A stretch of 64,000 bases of DNA, taken from Acestrorhynchus altus (lineage: Eukaryota > Chordata > Actinopteri > Characiformes > Acestrorhynchidae). Every line of letters starts with the position of its first letter. The stretch's first letter is position 1. The position numbers were made by a program, and so were the translations under genes. Positions 21,395 to 32,479 of the stretch are shown here, piece by piece. The DNA is taken from assembly GCA_034509495.1 (NCBI GenBank), contig CM067508.1, positions 32,719,071 through 32,783,070 of the forward strand, given 5' to 3'. The notes below the pieces were generated by a model. It did not search any database. It was not told where the DNA came from and saw only the letters and a program-made list of their open reading frames with translations.

Positions 21395-22450
21395 TTAATA
21401 TTAGCATTTCTTCATCTTCATAATATTTATGCTTTAAGAAATGCCCTATCCTCCCACAATGCTGAGAAACTAGTGCATGCTTTTATCACCTCATGGTTTG
21501 ATTATTGCAATGCACTCTTGTGAGGATGTTCAAGCAGGAACCTAAAAGGTCAGTTCATTTTGTTCAAAATGCTGCAGCGAGGGTCCGACTAAAACTAGAA
21601 CATCTGATCATATCAGTGCGATCTGACCAGCACTGCACTGGCGTCCGATTTTTTACTTGCATATGAAGTGCTTAGCTCCTGAGTACTTACTGTTGATTTA
21701 ATCTCCTGCTATGAGCATCACAATCAGATCAGAGGGTCCAAAAGACTTCAGGAGGGGGAAGAGCCTTTTCTACAAAACCTCCAGCTCTGGAATAACCTTC
21801 CAGATATCTTCAGGCCTCAGATACAGTCTCAGTCTTCAAGTCTAGGCTGATTATTCACTTGCTCAGTAGCTTTTGGTAATGAATGTCTTAGTTTAGTCAC
21901 AGGTTGCAGATCCAGGGGTCCATGGACATAATTATGGTAAATTAGGATGTTGGTGCTGCTGCCTGAGTCTCTCACACGATCACTCGGGTTTGTGATGGTG
22001 GAGCAGTTGGATGCTAATGTTTCAGGTTGATCCCATGTTTATGTTCCTTCTGGTTCTCTCCTTTAAGTTTGGCTGTTATGGACAGATCTGCCGGAGTCAC
22101 TTGTTACACTCTGGTAATGTTTACATTCTCTGTTCTCCATAAATCTAAACACCAAACGAACTCTCTACCTTTCACAAGTCAACCAGCAATCTAACAGTAC
22201 ATCAGTAAACCCGAGTATTAGAACAGAAGTGTAGGGGTCCAGTGTCCCCTTACTATGTATAAGTAGTTTAACCAGAGGAGGAGGGGTCCCTCATTTTGTT
22301 CCTCCCAAGGTGTCTTCTTCCAGCTCCAAGGAGCCCTTTGGCTTGCTCAACCCACTGTATGTCTTATCATTTTTACTTTCTTTTTGATTTCTGTAAAGCT
22401 GCTCTTCAGTTGTGAAGAGCGCTAAACAAATATTTGATTTGATTTGATTT
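21395..22450 (+). mobile_element. L2-type LINE, 5'-truncated, full 3' end
   Basis: Coding remnants include KLVHAFIT (about 21466-21489), DYCNALL with a stop, a QNAAARV-like stretch (about 21560-21590) and the C-terminal LWNNLPDIF-like segment near 21785. The minus-strand copy at 50.7-51.4 kb matches over the same interval. The 3' UTR contains GGGGTCCAGTGTCCCCTTA and ends with GAGCGCTAAACAAATATTTG plus a (GATTT)n-like tail at 22450. The RT catalytic box is not present in this truncated copy. Stops in all frames make it inactive. Confidence 0.82.
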
Positions 22451-22559
22451 ACCTTTCCTGAGTCAAAGATGACCACTGGCCTGGGCTGATGAAAGGCTAA
22501 CCTTGAGTTCCCCTGCCACCACTTCACATTGTCTGCCCACCTTCCATCTACTGCACCTG
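22451..22559. other. Short spacer between two LINE ends
   Basis: About 110 bases, C-rich, no recognised element. Confidence 0.4.
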
Positions 22560-22796
22560 GACTAGTTTCCCACCCTGCTCTGGACTAGGTGCCCTCTTGC
22601 AGACTAGTATGTCCTAATATTATGTCCACCATCAAACTATCATTACTTGAGTACCTCTGAGTAGACATGTGGGGGTCCAGTGTCCCCTTATCAACTATGT
22701 ATAAGTAGTTGACCAGTAGTTTATATTTTTATCCTTTGTTTCATGTGTTGTTCACCTTCTTATTTCTGATTTCCATAAAGCTGCTTTGTGACAACT
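22560..22796 (+). mobile_element. Second L2-type LINE 3' UTR fragment
   Basis: It repeats landmarks of the preceding LINE end: ACCATCAAACTATCATTACT, GGGGTCCAGTGTCCCCTTAT, ATGTATAAGTAGTTGACCAG and CATAAAGCTGCTTTGTGACA. It stops at the Tc1 junction without the GATTT tail, so it is either a 3'-truncated copy or a duplicated tail. Confidence 0.75.
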
Positions 22797-23095
22797 GTGG
22801 TGGCTTTGGATGCACTGACACCAGTGAAGCTTAACATTTGTGAAGCTCTTGAATCCACTTTTCTTGATAGTCCTCTCAAGGCTGTGGTCATCCTACACCT
22901 TTTCACACCACATTTCCCCCTTCCAGGAAACCTTCCATGAATAAACTTTGATAGAGCACTCTGGGAACAGTAAGCAAAGACCTCCTGTGGTGACACCCAC
23001 ATTATAGAAGGTGTCTTCTGGTCAACTGTGAGGTCTGTAGTCTTTCCCGTGATTGTGGTTTCATGTGCTGAACTATACCCAGTATTCAAACTGCT
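22797..23095 (-). mobile_element. Tc1/mariner transposase N-terminal fragment
   Basis: The minus-strand frame (within 22760-23089) reads TTDLTVDQKT, then SALSKFIHGRFPGRGKCG, then VKRC and FTGVSASKATT. These match the helix-turn-helix DNA-binding half of a fish Tc1-like transposase (SAVSKHI-GK--GR-KCGRKRC, and GVSASRATTHRR). The catalytic domain is missing here and resumes in part at 21225-21360 on the same strand. The end at 22797 joins L2 3' UTR sequence directly. Confidence 0.82.
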
Positions 23096-23601
<506 letters not shown>

Positions 23602-23609
23602 TATTTGTA

Positions 23610-23965
23610 CAACTCAGAAATCCTTTTTTTGAGTTTCTGAGCTTAAAATTAAAGAAGGATATTTATAATAAAATATTTGGCAGTGGTCCAAATAAAATAC
23701 AAAACAACCTGAATATTCTTTATTATTTTTATTATTCATGTATGCATCAGTATTATCCCCTCTGGCAACTTTTATTCTCAAGTTCAACGCTTTGTCGGCA
23801 AACAAACAGACCTTCTATTTTATTTTCACCTGTAACCAAATATCTAGGTCAGTGATGTCACCAGCCCCCAGTTAGAGTGGGTGAATATTGTAATTTGCTA
23901 TGATATGTGTATCATGTGTGTAGGTTACTCTGACCCTGAGCTATGAAGACTAGAATACGGAATGT
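23610..23965 (-). repeat. Dispersed repeat family, copy D
   Basis: Reverse-complemented, it carries CAGAGTAACCTACACACATG, TGACATCACTGACC, GAATAAAAGTTGCCAGAGGG, AATAATAAAGAATATTCAGG and TTTTATTTGGACCACTGCCA in the family order. The segment with CCCAGTTTAAATGCC and the GC box is absent, which shows internal deletion. Confidence 0.75.
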
Positions 23966-24410
23966 AATTACCCTGAAGGTCTGGATCTTATATAGAAAGC
24001 TATCATACCTTACGCTTAATAAACCATATGAATAAACATAATTATTATGTAGCCGTTTAATTATTGATTTAGTCTTTTCACCAAGCAAGTTAGAAACAAG
24101 ATAGATTGTCCATATTGATCTATATACGACCAGTTATTCATTACGCAGTGAATAGCTGCATTAACCCTTTGAACAAGGTGTGTTCACCTTTTGAACACAG
24201 ACTGAGCTGCTAATGAGGAGGGTAGATGGATGTGTGTGGGCTTTATGGAGCAAACACAGCCCTGAAGACATAATACAGCTAATTATTTCTCTGCAAGCAG
24301 GTACTTTTCACAGCCAGACAAAAGCTGGTTAGAAATCTGTAGAGTAGTGGAGGATTGGGGGATTTTTTTCTAAGCATTCAAGAAAGCTTAACAACGAGCA
24401 GAAAGAATGA
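23966..24410. other. Unique DNA
   Basis: AT-rich, no gene or repeat recognised. Confidence 0.5.
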
Positions 24411-24412
24411 AG

Positions 24413-24646
24413 TTAGGGTTCAGGAAGGGTGCAATTACTTGCTGACAATACAAGTTTTCTGCGTGTAGGTCTCCGCGTCCTTTTAGCTCTAAACAAGATC
24501 ATAAATTCCTTGAACCCTGATGGACCCATAGCTCTGATGCCCTGCTTTGGTTCTTTACAGTTTCTTTTAGGAAAGACCTCCATGTCGTCTGCATCTGCTT
24601 CGCTCTGAGAAATGTTAACCCAGTCGTGCATCAGGATTTTTTCCAT
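24413..24646 (-). other. Unrecognised 77-codon minus-strand ORF
   Basis: The ORF runs from MEKILMHDWVNIS to NCTLPEP and stop, with a basic patch FRAKRTRRPTRRK near residues 53-65. It is charged and not low-complexity, which is unusual for chance frames in AT-rich DNA. It matches no family I can name. No signal peptide is seen; the start codon is simply the first ATG. A last exon of an unseen gene, a pseudogene remnant or chance are all possible. Confidence 0.15.
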
Positions 24647-24779
24647 CCAAATGATTTTATAATTCTTTCAAGTGGATAAAGCTATTGAATGGTGTGTTCA
24701 TTCAAGTGTTCACCTATAATTGATACTGCATGAATGGCCCAAATGTATTTATTATTTATTTTTTTACAAGTAAAACTAT

Positions 24780-24990
24780 GAATGAAGTAAAAGTTTCTGG
24801 TTTGTGTAGGTTGAGCATGTAGACGTGTTCAGAGCAGTAAACATGCACTGGAGGCTCCTTTGGCATTTAAACTGGGATTTAATTCATTTATTCATTTGGA
24901 AATGAGTGATTTGTTTCTGTTGTGGATTATTCGTAATAATTCATCACACAATGAAGATTAGATCAGGTCCCTCTGATCCTGAGAAACGAA
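24780..24990 (-). repeat. Dispersed repeat family, copy E (5' part)
   Basis: Reverse-complemented: GGATCAGAGGGACC, ACTCATTTCCAAATGAAT, AATCCCAGTTTAAATGCCAA, AGTGCATGTTTACTGCTCTG and ACATGCTCAACC. It is on the same strand as copy D, 0.8 kb away. It contains the very segment that copy D lacks. Confidence 0.75.
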
Positions 24991-25964
24991 GCCACAAAGT
25001 CTGTTATTTAACAGATATCCTGCCCCAACTTTGTGTAGTTGATTTGAAGGTCTGATCTATCCAAACCACAGTTTTCACACTGCAAATGAACTGCATTAGG
25101 GTTCAGTTTGGTCCAGAATGAGAACCCCTCTTTTGGCCTGACCCAGTTTTTTATGTTTTGATCTGGATCAAGGTCTGCTTTTCTGTTTTGAACCAAAAAG
25201 TCCAGACCAAAGGTAGATGCAAAAGCACCCCCAGTCTTATCTTGGCTACACTTTAACCTCAGAAGTGTGATGTTATATAAGCTAATATGCAAGTATTTTC
25301 AGGTTAGGTTGAATTTCTTAAAGCCTGTAGTCGTATGTCAGGCTGTAGTGTCTTCAAAGCTCTGCTGCTGACAGCCAAAACTGACACAGCTACTGAACAA
25401 CAGCAGTGAAGAAACAAACCAGTTTGTTGCAGGAGAGACACAAAATCCCTCTGTCTAAGCAGTGCTGAAAGCAGCCTGCATTATTTATGGTGGTGCAGGG
25501 ATAAGATCTTGGAGAGGAACTAAAAAAGTCCTAAAATGGAGAAATGGCTCTGAAGCAATTTCTGCTCAGGTCTCCAGAAAAGCGCAGGGTTCATCACAGT
25601 TTATTCAGGGAGTTACAGAATGGTTGGCACATGGTGGTCTGCTGAAATAGATGATTGTTGGGTATATGATTGACAATACCTGTGGTGTGAAAATGATCAT
25701 GGTATTATTGTCCGTGCATAGAAAGTGACAAGTGTGAGATGCTCTTGTGGATCAGTGATGGACAGTTCTGATCCTGGGGCTCAGCATGGATTTTCTTGCT
25801 TCACTATTTCAGTCATTAGTTCTAGACCAAGCTATTATTAGAATGCTGATACCACCATTAATTCTTTAATTACATGTATAATATATCAAATGTTTAACAC
25901 AGTTCTTAATTAGAAATGTCTTCTTAAAACTGACTTCAGTAGTATGAAACATTCTAATCATCAT
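24991..25964. other. Unique DNA, no gene seen
   Basis: No repeat family is recognised with confidence. A minus-strand frame of 94 codons at 25008-25292 has no motif. Confidence 0.45.
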
Positions 25965-26460
25965 AAATGAGAAGCCAACCATTACATTATGACCATCTCA
26001 ATTTTTCTGTGATTACCTTTCATCCTATCAGCTCTTCTTTCCATACAGGTGCACTTTGTGGTTCTATAATTCCAGACTGTATTCCATCTGTTTCTCTGCA
26101 GACTTTATTCTCCTCCTTTCACCCTGATGTTCAATGATCAGGACCCTACAGGACCACCACAGAGCAGCTAGTATGTGGGGGGTGGGTCATTCTCAGCACT
26201 GCAGTCACACTGACATGGTGGTGGTGTGTTGGTGTGTGTTGTGCTGGTATAAATCGATCAGACACAGCAGTGCTGCTGGAGTGTTTAAACACTGTGTCCA
26301 CTCACTGTCCACTTTATTAGAAACTCCTACCAAGTGTCTCTTGTAGACGTAAAGTCAGAGACAGAAGCTCATCTGTTTCTGCACAGTTTGTGTTGGTCAT
26401 CCTCTAGTCCTTCATCAGTGCTCTCAGGACACTGCCCACAGGACTCTGTCGGCTGGTCAT
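25965..26460 (+). mobile_element. Half of a palindromic fish DNA transposon (hAT-like, non-autonomous)
   Basis: The sequence contains ACATTATGACCATCT near the left edge, GTCAGGACC-like CAGGACCCTACAGGACCACC, TTCTCAGCACTGCAGTCACA, GACATGGTGGTGGTGTGTTG, CAGACACAGCAGTGCTGCTG and CACTCACTGTCCACTTTATT. From memory these are, in order, landmarks of one arm of a long palindromic repeat that is abundant in otophysan fish. The second arm, an inverted copy of the same phrases, is absent. The sequence switches at about 26460 to a LINE 3' end, close to where the palindrome's centre would be. Confidence 0.65.
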
Positions 26461-27618
26461 TTTTTCAAGGTTTGTTTATTTGTCACGCACATGCAGTGAA
26501 ATGCTTATTTGTGACTGTCTGCACACACAGATCAATACGGGAAGTAGGGAGACGGTAAGCAGAATAAATATGTCTCTGTATTTACAAGATAAAGATTTAA
26601 AAGATAAAAACACTTTTCCTGAGGAGAAAATAAATATATAAATCTAAAGTAACAAAAACAACTTTATATAGAGGTAGGAGGTGCAGATGTATGAATAAGT
26701 GAGAATAAGGTGCAGTCAGTGTAGAACCATGAGAAGTGTTGTATAAAGTGCAGATGTGCAAACTGGATGTGACATAATGATGTGCAAGAGAGACATATGA
26801 AAAGAGACATATGAAAAGAGACATATGAAAAAAGTTGGGTCTGGTTCAGAGTCCAAATAGCCTGAGGGAAGAAGCTCAGGCTCATCCTTTCCATGCTGGA
26901 TTTCAGTGAAGGGAACTGCTTTCCTGATGGCAGCAAAGTGAAGAGCCCATTGTTAGGATGGCTGAGGTCCTTCACGATCTTCATGGCTTTTGACCAGCAC
27001 CACTTCTTATAGATAGTCTGCAGATCTGGAAGTGTTATCCTCATGATGTGCTCGGCAGAGTGCACCACTCTCTGCAGGGTCTATCTGTCCTGGTTGGTGC
27101 TGTTTCCTGTAAGGATGTTCTCAATAGTGCAGGAGTAGAAGTTCCACAGTACTTTGGAGGGCAGTCTGAAGTCCCTAAGGCATCTGAAGTTGATGCTGTT
27201 GGGCTTTCTTTGCCAGGATGTTGGCATGGAAAGACCATGTAAGATCTCGCAAGATGTGAACTCCAAGGTATTTGAAGCTTTCCACTCTCTGTACTGCTGC
27301 ACCATTGATCCATACTGGGTGGTAGCTCCTTGCCTGTCTCCTGCTGTATTCCAGTATCAGTTCCTTGGTTTTGTTGATGCTGAGCAGGAGATCAAGGTCT
27401 GCACCAGTTTTCCAGGCATACAATTTCCTCCAGGTAGGCCTTCTCGTTGTTGTCAAAGATCAGGCTCACCACAACTGTGTCGTCAGCAAACGTAACGATG
27501 ATGTTGGAGCTTGAAGTGGTCACACAGTCTTGGGTGTACAAGGAGTACAGAAGGGGTGATAAAACACAGCCCTGAGGAGCACCAATGCTGAGGGTAACAG
27601 TGGGAGACGTGGTTTCCT
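26461..27618 (-). mobile_element. Jockey/CR1-group LINE, 5'-truncated, with FADD box
   Basis: On the minus strand the RT reads IGAPQGCVLSPLLYSLYTQD, then the catalytic FADD box (27479-27490, in VTFADDTVVV). It continues with LLLSINKTKELILEYSRRQ, FKYLGVHILRDLTWSFHANI, FRLPSKVLWNFYSCTIENIL and the C-terminal PDLQTIYKKW and LLPSGKQFP segments. The frame changes between pieces and stops interrupt, so it is dead. A CITVWY-like segment is deleted after ENILTG. The 3' UTR carries TGACAAATAAACAAACCTTG and an A-rich tail at 26461. Confidence 0.88.
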
Positions 27619-27906
27619 ACCCATCATCCATCCATCCATCCATTTTCTGAACTGCTTATTCCTGAATAGGGTCACGGGTGAGCCAGTGCCCAGCCGGCAA
27701 CTCTGAGCGCAAGGGCGGGAAGCAACCCTAGACAGGGCCCTAATCCATCGTAGGCCACACACACACACACACATCCACAGAGTACCCGGAGGAAACCCAC
27801 GCGAACACGGGGAGAACATGCAAACTCCACACAGAAACTTCCCAGGTCGCCCCCACCCTGAGCGCCCCACCCGGGAATCGAACCCAGGTCCTTCTTGCTG
27901 TGCCAC
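27619..27906 (-). mobile_element. RTE/SINE-type repeat with (GATG)n tail
   Basis: The plus strand shows (CATC)n at 27623-27641, GAACTGCTTATTCCTGAATA, GGGTCACGGGTGAGCC, CCCGGAGGAAACCCACGCGA, ACACGGGGAGAACATGCAAA and GGGAATCGAACCCAGGTC. This is a very common fish repeat whose minus-strand 3' tail is (GATG)n, as in Rex3/RTE-type elements. It contains a tRNA-like GAATCGAACCC phrase. The 128-codon minus frame across it is a by-product. Confidence 0.8.
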
Positions 27907-28399
27907 TATCTATCATCTATTTTCCAATTTTTCCTGATTGTAACGTTTCATTATTGTTGGTAGGTAGGTAGTGGATTCTTCTGATTTCAAGCTTTTTTGA
28001 ACATGTATAGAGCAAGAAGCATCCCTCCAGTATCCATCTGTGAAATGTTTGAAATGCAGAGCCTCACTATAAGTCTCCACTCAAGTCCTAACCTTAACTT
28101 TAGTCAAATAGAAAAGCCAAAATAAATACTGTGTAAAATATAGTCAGGTAGATGGAGGTCAGTAAGGGATCCTCAGGGTTCCACAAGTCATCTTGTAGAA
28201 GCTTCTGAAAATCAGAAAAGGGCCAAACCGTGGGCAGCTGCCATCATTTCACACCACCTCTCCAGGTTCCAGACAGGAGCTCCTGTCCCGCCACCCAAAC
28301 ACATGCATGCTTTATCTTGGGGAGGGAGTGTAGACAGCAGGGAGACTGATTTGTTTACATGTCTCAAACGGCAGGGGATGCAGGGGCGGCAAAGTTGTC
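27907..28399. other. Unique DNA
   Basis: No repeat or gene is recognised. Short GTAG repeats occur at 27960-27970. Confidence 0.45.
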
Positions 28400-28830
28400 C
28401 CGTCAACGTCTTCACACTCGTCTCAAATATATGACATCTCTCCACTGCTCCCTGAATTCATCATCTCAGTCCCTCGCTGGTCTGAGCCCAGTGGGAGGGT
28501 GCACTGTGCTGATGATGAGACAGGAAATCTGATCGACTGACAAAGAATGTTACTGCTGCTGCACAGACTGTCAAACTCTAATCTGGCAATGTTAGGTTTT
28601 CAAATACCTTTGTGAAAGGATTACGCTCAGCACGTAATTGGCAGACATAATTGTGATGAGGTGAGGAAAAAGCTGCCGTGCCAGTTTTTCACCAGCTTGA
28701 GGTTTATATACGAGGTAAATTTCCAAGCGCAGAACTGGAATTACAAAGCTCTAAGTTTGTTGTATCTGGGAAGGTACATTAATAATAGTCTGCCTCTTTG
28801 ACTGAGTTCTGCATTTCTGACACTTTATGG
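28400..28830. promoter_or_regulatory. Candidate conserved non-coding block
   Basis: Unrepetitive high-complexity DNA with homeodomain-like cores (CACGTAATTGGCAG near 28634, GGAATTACAAAG near 28737) and no frame of interest. The texture differs from the LINE-rich flanks. Conservation is only a guess. Confidence 0.25.
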
Positions 28831-29636
28831 TGCATTCTGCTTTAATATTATTGTGTAATGGTTTACTGTTTGATGTTAATGTTTTGAGGCTGAAGGCCTG
28901 ATGGTACAGCCATATGTGCGACTTGGAGTATAAGGGAGTTGGAAAACTGGCCCTACTCCATTATTCAGTGTGATTCGAGGACTGCAGGCTAATATTCTCC
29001 TTGATTTGTTGATCCGTCCAGTGATGTTGCATTTTAGACAAAGCAAAGTTTATTCCACTGTATTGTTAAATAACTGCATTGATCAGATTTATGCACACAT
29101 TACTCTAGAAATTCATGATGGGCTTTATTGACTTTTGTGATGCCGATTTTAAAGCAATGAAGTGCACAACAAGCCTTTTTCTAAAGCTCATTGTGCATTG
29201 TGAGCAACCTGACCAATGTCAAAAGTGAAAAGGGGGCTGGTGTGTTAAAATACCGAAGACATTTCCCATTGTGTCACAATGCAATTGCATTATGTTCACA
29301 ATGTTTTTGCAATAAATAGAGAAGATTATTTCAGTGATCAAGTATTCTGCAAAGTATTCCATCAGAAATTGACTAATCAATTAATAAGAAATAGTTTTGC
29401 TTTATTAAAGAGCAATAGTGAATAAATATATGAGATAAGATGTTTTTTTTTTTTAAAGAAATAACTTGTTTCCTTTTTATAAAATGGTTAACCTTTAGAA
29501 CACGGTGCAGATGTCCACACAAAGCTGCCCATACAACACTGTGATTTACTGAAAAAGAGCTCAAATTATAATACTTTTTATTAATATTTATTAATACACC
29601 TAAATATACTTTGAGTGTGTGTAAGATTGAAAGATA
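28831..29636. other. AT-rich unique DNA
   Basis: No gene, RNA or repeat recognised apart from a short T-run near 29445. Confidence 0.5.
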
Positions 29637-29765
29637 GATCATCAAACTATCATTACATCAGTATACCTGAGTATTAGAACAGAGATTTGGGGGTCCAGTG
29701 TCCCCTAACTATGAATAAGTTTCTTGACCAGAGGAGGACTGTGTGTAGACTGTGTGGACTGAGCT
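29637..29765 (+). mobile_element. L2-type LINE 3' UTR fragment
   Basis: It carries ATCATCAAACTATCATTACA, GAGTATTAGAACAGAGA, GGGGGTCCAGTGTCCCCTAA and CTTGACCAGAGGAGGA, matching the LINE ends at 22190-22290 and 22620-22720. There is no tail and no coding sequence. Confidence 0.75.
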
Positions 29766-30289
29766 CAGTACAGAGATTTTGTTTTCGTTTTTTCTCATTT
29801 CAAAATGACCCCCCAACACCCCCTCTCTCTTTCTCTCTATGAAAGCAGTGTACCAAGTTACACTATAAGTGCATTGTGCAACACAACCCATCAGGTGTGA
29901 GAAACGGTGTGTAAAACACGGCTTTATAATAAATCTGTCTTGATGACATTTAGTCATCGGGTTACTCGAGTATCTTGGAGAATTTGAGCCTCAGCTCGAG
30001 CTGTAAACAACCACCAGAGCCTCCACTGGACCCTTCCAAACTAACACAGACTCTCTTCTTCATTCTCTAAAAATGTCACTGCAAATAGTTGGGAATTACA
30101 TCTGTGCCACTTCCATTCAGTAAATACAAAATAACTACTTTAGGGCAAGTTATTTACTTATAAGTAATAACTTATTTTAGTAAGTAAATAGTAAACAGAT
30201 ATCTAGATCAAGCATCAAAAACAAAATAGTAAAATCACCTTAATTAAAATATTAAACCCCAACAACAGGTGTTGCATAAAACTTTCTTT
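29766..30289. other. Unique DNA
   Basis: No gene or repeat is recognised. Confidence 0.5.
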
Positions 30290-30352
30290 TTTCTTCTTCT
30301 TCTTCTTCTTCTTCTTCTTCTTCTTCTTCTTCTTCTTCTTCTTCTTCTTCTT
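30290..30352 (-). repeat. (TTC)n array, probable (GAA)n tail of an RTE LINE
   Basis: Twenty-one TTC units. It sits exactly at the 3' side of the minus-strand RTE remnant, so it is best read as that LINE's expanded (GAA)n tail. Confidence 0.9.
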
Positions 30353-30480
30353 TCGACTGCTCCCTTTAAGGGTCGTCACAGCGGATCATCTGCCTCCATC
30401 TTGCCCTATCCCCTGCCTCCTCTACTGTCACACCAACCATCTCCATGTCCACCTTCACTACATCCATAAACCTTCTCACA
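30353..30480 (-). mobile_element. RTE-type LINE C-terminal coding fragment
   Basis: The minus frame from about 30476 down to the stop at 30366-30368 reads RRFMDVVKVDMEMVGVTVEE, then AGDRARWRQMIRCDDP and stop. It is the intact extreme C-terminus of the endonuclease/RT protein of fish RTE-group LINEs. The 5' part is missing (severe 5' truncation, typical of LINE insertion), and the 3' tail is the adjacent (GAA)n. Confidence 0.85.
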
Positions 30481-31032
30481 CATCCACAAATGTACTTCAG
30501 AGGATGTAAATATTCATGATATAAATAAACATATTTAGATGGGGATAGTAAATAATTACATTTTCAAAGTTACACGTGCTGATTAAGTGCAAGTAAGTGC
30601 AAGTTACATCATTTTATTCAGACCAAACGTCCATCAGAAAGGTCCTATGGAGGCAGATGCTGAATGTTCCAAAAAGCTCCACCTGCATTTCAATAAGTTA
30701 TGCATTAACATTCATGGCACTCTTATCCGTTGTGACTTAAAGTGGAGTTATGAAATAAATTAGTTTTGGGAGATGGTCCACACCCCAATCTCCTTCCACT
30801 CAGCCTATATAACCCCAACTTCCACCACACCATTGAGTTGTACAGTTTCTCACCCTCCACCTCCCCACGCCTCCCATTTACTCATCCTTCATTCCTCATC
30901 CAAATGGGGGCGCTGGCTTAACCTACCTTCCTGGACATCTAGCAAAAGGGTGCTTTGTTGTCCACTTGGAAAATATGCCTAGCTAGTATAAATTCAATCC
31001 AGAGAGACCAACACAAGAGTCAGTGCAGATAC
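30481..31032. other. Unique DNA
   Basis: C-rich phrases at 30780-30900 but no gene or repeat recognised. Confidence 0.45.
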
Positions 31033-31053
31033 ATATATATATATATATATATA
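31033..31053. repeat. (AT)n microsatellite
   Basis: About ten AT units followed by ACACAC. Confidence 0.95.
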
Positions 31054-31151
31054 CACACAATATATAATGGTACATACCTCGATACACAATACAGTTCAAT
31101 TAAGTGCTTTTGAAAAAGAAAGAAAGAAAGAAATAAAGAAACAAACAAATA

Positions 31152-31198
<47 letters not shown>

Positions 31199-31246
31199 CA
31201 ACAACAACAACAACAACAACAATAATAATAATAATAATAATAATAA
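31152..31246 (+). repeat. Compound (AAT)n(AAC)n(AAT)n microsatellite
   Basis: AAT units, then about nine AAC units (31193-31221), then AAT again. The same three-part structure occurs at 48365-48468. Confidence 0.98.
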
Positions 31247-31705
31247 AATAAAATCAATAATTGTGATTTTAATTCAGAAGTGACAAAGCTCAAGATATTA
31301 TTTCAATGTTGAAAGTATCTGATTAGTAATATATTTAAACTTGTAATAAAATATACTTATAATAATTTGAGATCCTGAATTATAAGCCATACTGATCAAA
31401 AGTTAAACAGAAAAGGAAATATTTCACCCTCAATGTAATGAATAAAATATATATGACAGTTTACTTTTACAAAGGAAATTATGAACACAAATGAACTTTT
31501 TACATAATTGTTTTAAGATTTTCACAATATTCAAATATCTCTTTATCCTGATCTATTTAAAATGTCAACCAACTTAAAAATGGAACAAATATTTCAACAC
31601 TCTTAGCTTTACATGACAATAAACACATTGAAACATCATTGAGCTCATAGAAACACCTAACACCTAAAACCTAACACCTAACCACCATTTCAGGATAATA
31701 ATCAT
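31247..31705. other. AT-rich unique DNA
   Basis: No gene seen. A short repeated CACCTAA/ACACCTAACC phrase lies at 31652-31684. Confidence 0.5.
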
Positions 31706-31728
31706 TTCTTCTTCTTCTTCTTCTTCTT

Positions 31729-31759
<31 letters not shown>

Positions 31760-31785
31760 TTATTATTATTATTATTATTATTATT
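31706..31785 (+). repeat. Compound (TTC)n(TTA)n microsatellite
   Basis: TTC units to about 31758 switch to TTA units to 31785. The following sequence shows no LINE coding remnant, unlike the array at 30290. Confidence 0.97.
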
Positions 31786-32371
31786 TTGGCTGTAAAACTT
31801 ATTGCAGTTTAGATGTTGATGACGTTGCAACTCAAGATCTTTCAGTCCAATTTGGACTAAGCTCTTGATTGGATGTATGGTTTCAGTGTAGCTCCCCTTT
31901 ATCCCATGAGAATAAAATGGAGAAGTAATATTTGTGCATCCTTCAAATGTCATGATACAAATGTAACACCCAACCAACCTCATGGGGCAAAACAATTAAG
32001 ACACTCTAGGAACCACCTGGGATACCATATCAATTGCTGCGGAGTGGGAACTTCTTTAACATCATGTCTTTTAAGAGGCAGGAACCCGGTCTATTGTGTT
32101 GTCTATGGTACTAGAGATGCAGCAGAATCAAGCCGTGCTTTAAAATCACAATGTTTAAATGTGTTGCGTGTGGTGTGTAGGGAGATGGGAGATTCAAGGG
32201 TGAAGTGTAAGAATGGTGTGAGTTCATTAGGAGTTGCTTGCTCTCTCACTCTTTCTCTCTCTCTCTGAGTCACACACTCTTAAAAACACTGCAAAGGGAA
32301 GGGCAGAATTTCCCTCATGCTAAAAGATGGTGATTGCATGGCTCACTAACTTTAATGCTCAGTGCCAACCA
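31786..32371. other. Unique DNA
   Basis: A 131-codon plus frame (31873-32268) covers most of it but ends in a CT-repeat-encoded LSLSL tail and has no recognisable domain. I do not call a gene. Confidence 0.45.
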
Positions 32372-32387
32372 CCCCCCCCCCCCCCCC
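32372..32387 (+). repeat. C16 homopolymer
   Basis: Sixteen C in a row; assembly length uncertain, minus-strand G-quadruplex potential. Confidence 0.93.
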
Positions 32388-32479
32388 TTTCTGGGGCTGC
32401 TGTTCTCTCAAACCCCCAGTGACTCTCCTGTACTGGTTCTATCGCTACACATCAACACTCTTGCCAACCTGCAGTGGGA

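Noticed and set aside
27520..27906. 128-codon minus ORF
   Set aside because: It runs through the (GATG)n-tailed repeat and the start of the LINE, not a gene.
31702..31995. 97-codon minus ORF ending in poly-Asn/poly-Lys
   Set aside because: Its tail is translation of the (TTC)n(TTA)n microsatellite.
31873..32268. 131-codon plus-strand ORF
   Set aside because: The end is CT-repeat translation (LSLSL) and the body shows no domain or repeat-protein motif.
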